This document shows, piece after piece, positions 35,019 to 42,714 of a DNA stretch of 64,000 nucleotides. The stretch covers positions 1-64,000 of the forward strand of contig NZ_JBJNRJ010000012.1 of NCBI RefSeq assembly GCF_046233715.1, given 5' to 3'. Within the stretch, counting starts at the first letter, position 1; each line of letters starts with the position of its first letter. The notes beneath the pieces are model-generated. The model made no database searches and was not told the origin of the DNA. It saw only the letters and a program-made list of their open reading frames with translations. The position numbers and the translations under genes are program-made. This DNA is from Trujillonella humicola. Lineage in GTDB: Bacteria > Actinomycetota > Actinomycetes > Mycobacteriales > Geodermatophilaceae.

Positions 35019-36235
35019 TGGGCCAGCTCCTTCGGGGTGGGGAGGCCGAGGTCGGACAGGATCCCGGCGAAGCGGTTCTTGGCACGGTCGAGGGCGTCCT
35101 CGAACCGCGGCGGCAGGCCGTCGGGCTGGGACCACAGCGGCTGCAGGGTGCGGGCGGCGCCCAGGCAGCGGGGGACCCAGTGCGCCAGCCAGCCCTCCAT
35201 CAGCTGCCGGTTGTGGTCGGCGAACTCGCGGTCGTGCACGAGGGGACCGAAGCAGGCCAGGCTCCAGCGCAGGTCGCGCTGCGCGTAGTCGTACTCGCCG
35301 GCCCCGACGACCGTGGGGGTGACGAAGTCGCCGTTGCGCGGGGCCGCGTGCATGACCAGGCCGCTGCGGAAGAGCTCGCCGACCAGCGGCTCGAACACGA
35401 TGTTCGCGGCGAACATCGCCTCGCCCCAGTCGTCCTGGACCGCCGCCAGGGCCTCGGTGACCTCGTGCACGCCCTGCCACTCCGTGTCGGAGTTCCACGC
35501 CTCGAGGTGGGCGGTGCCGTCGAAGCCCTCGATCTCCTCGGTGAGGGTCAGGTTGTAGAGCGCGAGGTCCTGGGCGAACCGGATCTTGTGCGCGCTGTTC
35601 ACCGCCATCACGGTGTTGTGCATGTTCGTCGGGCCCGAGCGCTCGTTCGCGGCGAACACGTAGAGGCCGAGGATGTGCTCGACGTGCATCCAGGCACCGA
35701 CGCTGCGCTCGACGAAGGTCACCCAGTTGCGGGTCCACTGGTCGAAGGCCTTGGCGTTGCGGGCGTTCTCGACGTTCTGGTTGACCTGCCGGACGACGTT
35801 GGCGTTGTACCGGTAGATCGTCTGCTCCCACTCCTCGTTGGGGTCGCGGAACTCGTGCCAGCCGTGCGCCGGCCAGCTCAGCCCCTTGCCGCCGCCCCCG
35901 GTCCCCACGCCGCGCACCGGCGGCGGGTCGTCGACGCCCCAGGCCTTGAGCTTCGTCCAGCCGAGGGGGTAGCCGCCCACGCCGTCGGCGAAGCCGTAGA
36001 TCCAGCCCTGCGACAGGTAGTGCCTCGGGTCGGGCTGCACCTCGACCGTGACGTCCTCGTAGTGCGACTGCTTGCGCTTGGCCGGGACGTAGTAGTTGTA
36101 CCGGCGGGCGCCGGTCCCCGAGTCGGGGAACTCCCGGGCACCGGCCTCGGCGTCGGTGAAGGCCGGCCTGGGCACGCTGCGCGCGGGGCGCTCGGCGGGG
36201 CGTTGCTCGGCGGGGCGTTCGGTGGTGGCGGTCAT
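35015..36235 (-). CDS. prmC: propane monooxygenase hydroxylase small subunit
   Basis: A 406-residue beta subunit of a soluble diiron monooxygenase. It has the ferritin-like helical fold without a full set of iron ligands. Recognisable blocks are YNYYVPAKRKQSHYEDVTVE near the N-terminus, RNWVTFVERSVGAWMHVEHI and the closing LAHWVPRCLGAARTLQPLW. It assembles with PrmA. A purine-rich AAGGA lies 12 bases before the ATG at 36235. It lies between prmB and prmD, which is the order prmA-B-C-D seen in Gordonia and mycobacteria. Confidence 0.92.
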   Translation of the reverse strand: MTATTERPAEQRPAERPARSVPRPAFTDAEAGAREFPDSGTGARRYNYYVPAKRKQSHYEDVTVEVQPDPRHYLSQGWIYGFADGVGGYPLGWTKLKAWGVDDPPPVRGVGTGGGGKGLSWPAHGWHEFRDPNEEWEQTIYRYNANVVRQVNQNVENARNAKAFDQWTRNWVTFVERSVGAWMHVEHILGLYVFAANERSGPTNMHNTVMAVNSAHKIRFAQDLALYNLTLTEEIEGFDGTAHLEAWNSDTEWQGVHEVTEALAAVQDDWGEAMFAANIVFEPLVGELFRSGLVMHAAPRNGDFVTPTVVGAGEYDYAQRDLRWSLACFGPLVHDREFADHNRQLMEGWLAHWVPRCLGAARTLQPLWSQPDGLPPRFEDALDRAKNRFAGILSDLGLPTPKELAQ

Positions 36236-36258
36236 GGTCAGTCGCTGTCCTTCCGCAG

Positions 36259-37302
36259 TCAGCCTTCCGGCTCGCCGGTGGTGGTGAACTTGTCGTAGAA
36301 GATGTGGTCCTCGCGGACCCCCAGCCGGGGCAGCGTCACGAGCGCCGCCTCGACCATCGGTGGGGGCCCGCAGACGTAGGCCTCGGCCCGGGCCAGTGCG
36401 GTCTCCCGGCGCGCGACCACGTCGGTCACCAGCCCGGTCTCCCCCTGCCAGTCGTCGTCCGGCAACGGTTCCGACAGCGCCGGGACGAACGTCAGGCCGG
36501 GCAGCTTGTCCTGCAGCGCGGCGATCTCGTCCTCGAAGCAGAGGTCCCTGCGGCTGCGCGCCCCGTAGTAGAAGGTGACCGGGCGGTCCAGGCCCCGCTC
36601 GGCCATCGAGCGCAGCAGGGACAGCAGCGGCGCGATGCCGGCGCCGCCGCCGACGAAGAGCAGGCCGGCCGAGCTGCTCTCCCGGAGGCGGAAGGCGCCG
36701 AAGGGCGCCTCCACCTCCAGCCGGTCACCGATCCGCAGGCGGTGGGCCAGGTGCTCGGAGAACAGCCCACCGGGGTAGACCTTGACGACGAACTCGAAGA
36801 CGCCGTCGCGGCCCGGGGTGTTGGCCATCGAGAACGACCGGGTCTGGTCGGTGCCGGGGACCCGGAAGTCCATGTACTGGCCGGGGAAGAACTTGATCTC
36901 CTCGGGCTCGACGAGCCGCACCGCGAGGTGCCGCATGTCGTGGGTGACCGGGTCGTTGGCGACGACCTCCACGACGCCCCTCCGCAGCGGCAGCCCCGAG
37001 GCGATCATCTCCTCGTCGTAGTTGAGGAGCTCGATCACCAGGTCCTCGTAGGCGTGCAGCCGGCACAGGAGCGTCTGTCCCTCCTCTCTCTCGAAGTCCG
37101 GGAGCGCGAAGGTGGAGTAGCTGTCCAGCTCGACGTCCTCCCCCTCCAGCAGGAAGGACTTGCAGGAGGCGCACTGTCCCTCCTTGCAGCCGTGCATGAG
37201 CGAGACGCCCTGCTCGGCGGCGGCCCGCAGGACCGTCTGGTCGGAGTCGACCTCGATCTCGATGCCGACCGGCTCGAACCGGACGACGTGCTTGTCCCCC
37301 AC
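36259..37302 (-). CDS. prmB: propane monooxygenase reductase
   Basis: A 347-residue NADH:acceptor reductase feeding electrons to the diiron site. The plant-type [2Fe-2S] ligands are Cys39, Cys44, Cys47 and Cys80 (HGCKEGQCASCKSF, LLCRLH). The FAD motif RSFSMANTP lies at about 155-163, the NAD-binding GGGAGIAPLL at about 217 and CGPPPM near 315. I start at GTG 37302 (MGDKHVVRFEP) because GAGGGAG lies five bases before it and the family starts here; GTG 37308 overlaps that site. Confidence 0.92.
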   Translation of the reverse strand: MGDKHVVRFEPVGIEIEVDSDQTVLRAAAEQGVSLMHGCKEGQCASCKSFLLEGEDVELDSYSTFALPDFEREEGQTLLCRLHAYEDLVIELLNYDEEMIASGLPLRRGVVEVVANDPVTHDMRHLAVRLVEPEEIKFFPGQYMDFRVPGTDQTRSFSMANTPGRDGVFEFVVKVYPGGLFSEHLAHRLRIGDRLEVEAPFGAFRLRESSSAGLLFVGGGAGIAPLLSLLRSMAERGLDRPVTFYYGARSRRDLCFEDEIAALQDKLPGLTFVPALSEPLPDDDWQGETGLVTDVVARRETALARAEAYVCGPPPMVEAALVTLPRLGVREDHIFYDKFTTTGEPEG

Positions 37303-37426
37303 GGCCACTCCCTCGGTCGTCGGCAGCGGGTCGAGCGGCCGGCCCGCCCCCCGGTGGCGGGAGGCGGGGCGGCACGGGCGGGGGAGGGTCGGGCGGGCCC
37401 GGCCCTCCCCCTCGCCTGACCCGCGC

Positions 37427-39079
37427 TCAGGCGTTCTGCGGAGCCGGCCGGCCCGCCGGGCCCTGCCGGTTGTAGTCCGCCACGTACGCGGCGCGCTGCT
37501 CGTCGGTCATCTCGTTGAGCAGCACGTTCGGGCTCAGCAGCGGTCCCATGCGGCGCAGGTGGTCCAGCGTCCACATCTTCTTCGGGTCCAGGTCGAGGTG
37601 CGGCTGGGCGGTCATGGTCTTCCCGTCGTCGCGCACGAAGCCCATGTCCTCGACCACGTCGGCCCAGTTCCAGCCGTGGTACAGCGTCTCCCACTCGCGG
37701 TGCCCGATCAGCCGGCCCATGTTCGGCGTCTCCCGGCCCTGGTAGGTCGGCTGGAAGGCCTCGACGTGGGTCCACCGGCACGTCTCGCTGCAGTACGTGT
37801 AGTGGTGGCCGTCGACCTCGGCGGTGCACATGTCCTCACGGATGAGGCAGGGGACCATGCACACCCAGCAGCGCTGCGGGTACACGTAGTCGACGTCCTC
37901 GGCGACGATCGGGTGGTGACCGTTCGGCGTCGACAGCCGTGAGTAGTTCTCCCACCACTTCCCGTACTTGTCGTACCAGCCCGGGTACTTGTGCTCGAAC
38001 CACTCGAAGTCCTCGTCGGTCATCGGGTCGATCCGCCAGTAGTTCGCCAGCCAGCCGGTGGCGAAGAACTGGGCGACCTCGTGGACGTAGCCCTTGTTCC
38101 AGATCCGGTTCCAGGCCTCCTCCACCAGGTCGTGCGGCACGGTCAGGCCGTACTTCTCGAGCGGGACGAGGTAGCTGCGGTAGTAGTCGTCGTAGATCCA
38201 CCGCCGCCACATCTCGGCGTAGGACTCGCGGTCCTTGCGGCGGTCCTTCGTGCCGTACTCGATGAAGGTGCCGATGGCGGCGTCCACCACCGCGTGGTTG
38301 TTCCACCAGGCGTAGCGCAGGTCGCGCTCGAGCAGCTGCCGGTTGCCCTCGTCGGACAGCGCCATCAGCAGCGTCGCGTAACCGTTGGAGATGTGCCGCG
38401 ACTCGTCGGACTGCACCGAGTGGAACACCGTGGGCAGCAGGTAGTCGCCGTTGGCCGCCGCCTCGGCCGGCATCGCCACGAACAGCGTGTTGGTGAACGC
38501 CGTCTCCGCCACGATGGTCAGGTAGATGCTCGCCGCGGTGATGGCGTCCCCGGTGATGAACCCCTCGGCGAACTGGCGGCCGATGGTGCCGCAGTAGTCG
38601 TTGTGGAAGTTCCGCAGGCTGTTGTTGAAGCCGGCCGGGTCGATGTAGTTGTTCATGTACAGGCGCTTGAGGTTCTGCTGGATCGTCGAGTGCCGGACCT
38701 CGTCGATCATCTGGATCGCCTGACCGTTGTGCAGTTCCGGGTTCGGCACGACGTGGAACAGCATCGGCATCGACCGGGCCGCCGAGATCTCCGGCAGCGG
38801 GATGATCGACAGGAACAGCTTCTGCCACTCCAGCCAGCGCTCCTGCACCTGGCGGAACATGTTGCCGCGGATCGCGCCGTCCTGGGCGCCGTACACGCGG
38901 TTGTCCTTCTCCTCCTCCATCGGGAAGTACGACCGGAGGACCTGCTTGAGCGGGTCCTTCTTCTGCGCCTTCTGGAAGGTGTAGTCGGTGCCGTACTTCA
39001 TGTAGGGCTCGTGGTACTGCGGCTCCCAGGCGAGTTCCTGGATCTTCTGGTGCGCCTTGGCCAGGCTCTGCCGACTCAC
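37427..39079 (-). CDS. prmA: propane monooxygenase hydroxylase large subunit
   Basis: A 550-residue catalytic subunit. The diiron ligands are in place: Glu97, Glu127-x-x-His130 (DEVRH), Glu192 (AETAF) and Glu226-x-x-His229 (DESRH). A Cys-rich YHS-like segment near 404-434 (RCWVCMVPC, YCSETC) is typical of group 5/6 enzymes. It would insert one oxygen atom into propane or a related short alkane, ketone or phenol; the true substrate range is not readable here. The GTG at 39079 follows GAGGAGA by four bases. It is the first gene of the prmABCD-groEL unit. Confidence 0.95.
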   Translation of the reverse strand: MSRQSLAKAHQKIQELAWEPQYHEPYMKYGTDYTFQKAQKKDPLKQVLRSYFPMEEEKDNRVYGAQDGAIRGNMFRQVQERWLEWQKLFLSIIPLPEISAARSMPMLFHVVPNPELHNGQAIQMIDEVRHSTIQQNLKRLYMNNYIDPAGFNNSLRNFHNDYCGTIGRQFAEGFITGDAITAASIYLTIVAETAFTNTLFVAMPAEAAANGDYLLPTVFHSVQSDESRHISNGYATLLMALSDEGNRQLLERDLRYAWWNNHAVVDAAIGTFIEYGTKDRRKDRESYAEMWRRWIYDDYYRSYLVPLEKYGLTVPHDLVEEAWNRIWNKGYVHEVAQFFATGWLANYWRIDPMTDEDFEWFEHKYPGWYDKYGKWWENYSRLSTPNGHHPIVAEDVDYVYPQRCWVCMVPCLIREDMCTAEVDGHHYTYCSETCRWTHVEAFQPTYQGRETPNMGRLIGHREWETLYHGWNWADVVEDMGFVRDDGKTMTAQPHLDLDPKKMWTLDHLRRMGPLLSPNVLLNEMTDEQRAAYVADYNRQGPAGRPAPQNA

Positions 39080-39173
39080 GTCGTCTCCTCGCGGTCGTGG
39101 GTGGTCGGATGTGGCTCGGGAGGGCGGTGCCGCGGAAACGGCGTGGCCCCGGTCGGTCAGGTGCCGGTCGCCC

Positions 39174-39218
39174 GGTGCTGGTGGTCCGGTGCCGGTGGTC
39201 CGGTGCTCGGCCCCGGCG
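39174..39218. repeat. three 15-bp tandem repeats upstream of prmA
   Basis: GGTGCTGGTGGTCCG, GGTGCCGGTGGTCCG and the diverged GGTGCTCGGCCCCGG follow one another. They lie about 95 bp upstream of the prmA start, where the promoter is expected. Confidence 0.7.
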
Positions 39219-39314
39219 GCGCGGGTGCCGCGGTCGAGGGGTGCGCGAGGCCGTCCGGGTGGTGGGCCCGGTCGCCTCGTGCAGCGATTCCACCCGGTCG
39301 GCAACGGGACGGTG

Positions 39315-39329
39315 GTCTCAATATGAGAC
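39315..39329. promoter_or_regulatory. palindromic activator site between prmA and its regulator
   Basis: GTCTCA-ATA-TGAGAC is a perfect dyad with a three-base centre and matches the core of the site at 32737-32759. It is placed to control both prmA and the divergent activator gene. Confidence 0.78.
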
Positions 39330-39437
39330 GTCGGTCACACTGGCTGTCCCTAGGGTGGGAACCCCAGGGACGGGCACCCGCGGCACGCGTGGCGGTTTCC
39401 CCCCGACCCGACTCCTCGAGCCCGAGGGAGGCAGGGC

Positions 39438-41315
39438 ATGGCGGTGTCCGGGGACCTGAGCCCGCCCTCCGGCGGCCGCGGCCGCCGGCCCGTCCTGCGG
39501 ACCGGCGAGCAGGGCGGGGCGGACGCCGGGGTCGCGCGGGCGCGGGCCTCGTTCCTCGACCGGGAGACGGTGGCCGGCGGCGAGGTCCGGGGGCCGATCC
39601 TCGCCTCGTGGGTCCGTTCGCGGACCTGGCGGGTCCGTCCCGACCGGCTGGAGCTGCCCTTCGAGCTGGACCTGCGCGAGCAGAGCCTGCTCACCCGCGC
39701 GGCGGGACCGGTCCTGGCCGACGTCGCCGACCTGTTCGCGGCCGAGCCGGTGAGCGTCATCCTGTGCGACGCCGACGGCGTGGTGCGCAGTCGGCTGACC
39801 GGCGACTCGGGCCTCGAGCAGCACCTGGACCGGATCTGGCTGGCCCCCGGCTTCAGCTACGCGGAGCGGTTCGTGGGCACCAACGGGATCGGGACGGCGC
39901 TGGAGGCCCGCGGTCCGGCCCACGTCTTCGGGCCCGAGCACTACGTGGAGCGCCTGGCGGAGCTGGCCTGCGCCGGTGTGCCCGTGCGGCACCCGGTGTC
40001 GGGCAAGGTGCTCGGCGTCCTCGACCTCACCTGCTGGCGCAGCGACGCCGGGCCGCTGCTCGTCGCCACCGCCGCCACCCTGGGCCGCCGGATCGAGCAG
40101 GCCCTGCTCGCCGAGGCGGGTCGCCGGGAGCTCGCCGTCCTCAACGGCTACCTGGTCGCCTGCCGGCGCAACCGGGGCGCGGTGCTCGCCGTGGGCGAGG
40201 ACCTGCTGATGATGAACGACCGCGCCCGTGAGCTGCTGGACCCCGCCGAGCGGGAGGCCCTGCTGGCCGAGGCCGGCGAGGCCATGGCCGGGGGGCAGTG
40301 GCGGTCGCTCGTGGTCGACCTGCCCGGTGGGCGGGCGGCGCGGGTGACCTGCCGGCCGACGCTGGAGGACGGCGGGGTGGTCGGGGGCGTGCTGGACGTG
40401 GCGCTGCTCGACCCCGACCCCGCTGCCGCACCCCGACCGGCGGCGCGGGCCCGCCCGGTGGCCGGCCGGGTGGCCGTGGGCTCCGGGGCGGCCTGGTCCC
40501 GGTGCGTGCGGGCCGTCGAGCGCGCCGTCGACGTCGGGGAGTGGCTGGTCCTGGAGGGGGAGCCCGGCTCGGGCCGGCGCACGCTGGCCCGAGCCGCGCA
40601 CGCGTCCCGGCCGGGCTCCGGCCGCCTCGTGGTGGTGGAGCCGGCCACCCCGCCGTCGCGCTGGCTCGCCGAGGTCGCCGAGGAGCTGGGCGCCGGGGCC
40701 GGGACCGTGGTCCTGGCCGACGTCGACAGGCTGCCGCCCGCCGCCCTCGCGCAGCTGTCCGACCTGCTCGAGCCCTACGGCGACCCGACCGATCCCGGCC
40801 GGCCGTGGGTGGCGGTCACCGTCCCCGCCCGGGGCGGTCAGGAGGCCCTGGAGACCGCCGGGCTCCTGCCGCGGTTCCCGCGCACCGTGCAGGTGCCGCC
40901 GCTGCGCCACCACCTGGAGGACGTGCCCGAGCTCGTGCCGCACCTGCTGCGCCGCCTCGCCGCGGGCACCCCGCCGACCTGCACGCCCGAGGTCCTCCGG
41001 GTCTTCACGCACAACCGGTGGCCGGGCAACGTCGCCCAGCTCGTGGAGGTGCTGCGCAAGGTGCTCGGCAGGCGGCGGGCCGGGGTGATCGAGCCGGCCG
41101 ACCTGCCGCCGGAGTGCCGGACGCAGACCCGGCGGGTGCTCACGCCGCTGGAGAACCTGGAGTGCGACGCGATCGTCGAGGCCCTCCTGGACAGCCGTGG
41201 CAGCAAGGTGGAGGCGGCGCGCCGGCTCGCGATGTCGCGGGCCACGATCTACCGGAAGATCCGCGACTACGGCATCTCCGTGCCGGTCCCGGCCGGCTCG
41301 GCCCCGGGACGGTGA
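39438..41315 (+). CDS. AcoR/MimR-like transcriptional activator
   Basis: A 625-residue regulator of the enhancer-binding protein type. A GAF-like sensor domain lies at about residues 80-215 (GTNGIGTALEARGPAHVFGPEHY is the AcoR signature). A degenerate AAA+ domain follows at about 335-530. A Fis-type helix-turn-helix lies at about 580-612 (SKVEAARRLAMSRATIYRKIRDYGI). The Walker A reads GEPGSGRRT with Arg replacing the catalytic Lys, and the GAFTGA loop that contacts sigma-54 is absent. Actinobacteria lack sigma-54, so it must activate through another route. The ATG at 39438 has GGAGG eight bases upstream. It probably controls the prm locus through the two palindromes. Confidence 0.87.
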   Translation: MAVSGDLSPPSGGRGRRPVLRTGEQGGADAGVARARASFLDRETVAGGEVRGPILASWVRSRTWRVRPDRLELPFELDLREQSLLTRAAGPVLADVADLFAAEPVSVILCDADGVVRSRLTGDSGLEQHLDRIWLAPGFSYAERFVGTNGIGTALEARGPAHVFGPEHYVERLAELACAGVPVRHPVSGKVLGVLDLTCWRSDAGPLLVATAATLGRRIEQALLAEAGRRELAVLNGYLVACRRNRGAVLAVGEDLLMMNDRARELLDPAEREALLAEAGEAMAGGQWRSLVVDLPGGRAARVTCRPTLEDGGVVGGVLDVALLDPDPAAAPRPAARARPVAGRVAVGSGAAWSRCVRAVERAVDVGEWLVLEGEPGSGRRTLARAAHASRPGSGRLVVVEPATPPSRWLAEVAEELGAGAGTVVLADVDRLPPAALAQLSDLLEPYGDPTDPGRPWVAVTVPARGGQEALETAGLLPRFPRTVQVPPLRHHLEDVPELVPHLLRRLAAGTPPTCTPEVLRVFTHNRWPGNVAQLVEVLRKVLGRRRAGVIEPADLPPECRTQTRRVLTPLENLECDAIVEALLDSRGSKVEAARRLAMSRATIYRKIRDYGISVPVPAGSAPGR

Positions 41316-41542
41316 CCGGCGTGGCCCGGATGCCGGAGGTCCCGGCCGTGTGCCGGGCCGTGGTGGTCGCCGCGTACCTCGCCGCGCTGGCCGTCGCCGG
41401 GGAGCCGGGGGCGCGCGCGGCGTGGCTCGGGCTGGCCCTGGTCGCGGTGTGGGCGGCCCCCTCGGTGGCCGCCGTCACAGGGCGCGCCTGGCGACGACGG
41501 CCGGCTCGGCGAGTAGAGTCCTCACCCAGCGAAGGGGAGTAG
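41312..41542 (+). CDS. small two-helix membrane protein
   Basis: A 76-residue protein. The GTG at 41312 overlaps the activator stop by four bases (GTGA), which supports translation. Two hydrophobic helices (CRAVVVAAYLAALAVAG and AWLGLALVAVWAAPSVA) are followed by a basic tail. It is a clear paralogue of the small protein at 42309-42533. Its last codons and stop lie within the conserved GAAGGGGAGTAG box of the manganese riboswitch, so gene and riboswitch overlap. An in-frame ATG at 41330 is an alternative start. The function is unknown. Confidence 0.65.
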   Translation: MTGVARMPEVPAVCRAVVVAAYLAALAVAGEPGARAAWLGLALVAVWAAPSVAAVTGRAWRRRPARRVESSPSEGE

Positions 41543-41700
41543 CCCCCAATGTCGCGGTCGACACACTGACCCAGCCGGTCCTCCGGCGCGGTCCGGCCGC
41601 GCGGCCCCGCTCCGGCGAGGCGGGCGAGACCTTCGGCCCAGGCAGCACGCTGCCGGGTCGAGGTCTCGCACCCCGTCCCGGCCGGACCGGAGAGGCCGCA
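41520..41700 (+). ncRNA. yybP-ykoY manganese riboswitch
   Basis: The hallmark GAAGGGGAGTAGC lies at 41531-41543. The stem GCGAGACC/GGTCTCGC (41624-41631/41662-41669) and the 3' block CCGGAGAGGCC (41687-41697) follow in family order. The element sits directly before a TMEM165/GDT1-family gene, the commonest partner of this riboswitch. Mn(II) binding in other bacteria raises expression of the downstream exporter. Boundaries are approximate. Confidence 0.85.
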
Positions 41701-41707
41701 CCGTCCC

Positions 41708-42295
41708 GTGGACGCCGTACTCGTCAGCACCCTCGTCTCCTTCGGGGTCATCTTCGTCGCCGAGCTGGGCGACAAGTCCCAGCTCATGGCGCTGACCTTC
41801 GCCACGCGCTTCCGGTTCTGGCCGGTCCTCCTGGGCATCACGGCGGCCACCGCCGTGGTGCACCTGGTGAGCGTCGGCATCGGGTACGGGCTGGGCACGG
41901 CGCTGCCCACCGGCTGGATCAACCTCGCCGGCGCGGTCGCCTTCGTCGCCTTCGGCGTCTGGACGCTGCGCGGGGACACCCTCACCGAGGAGGAGCAGCG
42001 CAAGGCCAGTCGCGCGGTGAGGTCGGTGTTCCTCGCGGTGTTCGTCGCCTTCTTCCTCGCCGAGCTGGGCGACAAGACGATGCTCGCGACCATCACCCTG
42101 GCCACCGACTACGGCTGGTTCGGCACGTGGGTCGGGTCGACCCTCGGGATGGTCGCCGCCGACGCCCTCGCCATCGTCGTGGGCCGGGCGCTGGGCAAGC
42201 GCCTGCCGGAGAAGGCCATCGCCTACGGCGCGGCGGCGCTCTTCTTCGTCTTCGGCATCGTGCTGGCGATCGAGGCGGTCGCCGAGCTCACCTGA
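41708..42295 (+). CDS. TMEM165/GDT1 (UPF0016) family manganese exporter
   Basis: A 195-residue membrane protein with six helices arranged as two homologous halves. Each half carries the family motif E-x-G-D-K-(S/T): AELGDKSQLMAL at about residue 19 and AELGDKTMLATI at about 119. Members exchange Mn(II) or Ca(II) for protons and protect against manganese excess. The GTG at 41708 lies directly behind the riboswitch, and GGAGAGG of the switch 3' end may double as a ribosome site. Confidence 0.92.
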   Translation: MDAVLVSTLVSFGVIFVAELGDKSQLMALTFATRFRFWPVLLGITAATAVVHLVSVGIGYGLGTALPTGWINLAGAVAFVAFGVWTLRGDTLTEEEQRKASRAVRSVFLAVFVAFFLAELGDKTMLATITLATDYGWFGTWVGSTLGMVAADALAIVVGRALGKRLPEKAIAYGAAALFFVFGIVLAIEAVAELT

Positions 42296-42308
42296 TCCCG
42301 CCGCACCG

Positions 42309-42533
42309 TCAGGCCGCGCGGGCCTCGGCGGGCTCGAGAACGGGTCCGGCGGATCCCGCGGCCGGCACCGCCCGGGCCGCCCGGCCGGTGAGCAGCGGGG
42401 CCATCCACAGCGCGACGAGGGCCAGCGCCAGGACGGCGGACGCGGCGCCAGGGCTGCCGGCGACGGCCAGGGGGACCAGGAAGGCGAGGACGACGACGCT
42501 CCGGCACGCGGTGGCCGGCGACGGGACGGGCAT
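42309..42533 (-). CDS. small two-helix membrane protein, paralogue
   Basis: A 74-residue protein with ATG at 42533 four bases after GGGAGA. It shares the pattern of the protein at 41312: an N-terminal short leader ending in CR, two hydrophobic helices (SVVVLAFLVPLAVAG, LALALVALWMAPLL) and a TGRA motif with a charged tail. The two flank the manganese exporter on opposite strands, which suggests a duplicated gene. The role is unknown. Confidence 0.6.
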   Translation of the reverse strand: MPVPSPATACRSVVVLAFLVPLAVAGSPGAASAVLALALVALWMAPLLTGRAARAVPAAGSAGPVLEPAEARAA

Positions 42534-42714
42534 GGCATCTCCCGGGAGGGGCGGGAACTCGGACGGTCCTGGAATGCCCGCGGCGCGCGGCCGCTCGGGC
42601 CATCGTCTGGCCCCCGGGGGCCATCGGGAAAGACCCGCGACGGCGGGCGCCTCCGGTGGGTACCGTGCGGGCATGCCGTTCCGTTGACGCCCGGACCGCT
42701 CCCGGCCGGACCCG

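Larger units (their letters stand above)
39080..39437. promoter_or_regulatory. 358-bp divergent control region of the prm locus
   Basis: The region holds no gene I can support. It contains three 15-bp tandem repeats (39174-39218), the TGAGAC palindrome (39315-39329), and a further inverted repeat GTCCCT...AGGGAC (39346-39371) that overlaps a TAGGGT box usable as -10 for the activator gene. The palindrome is about 236 bp from prmA and 109 bp from the activator start, distances that suit an upstream activating sequence. Confidence 0.75.
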
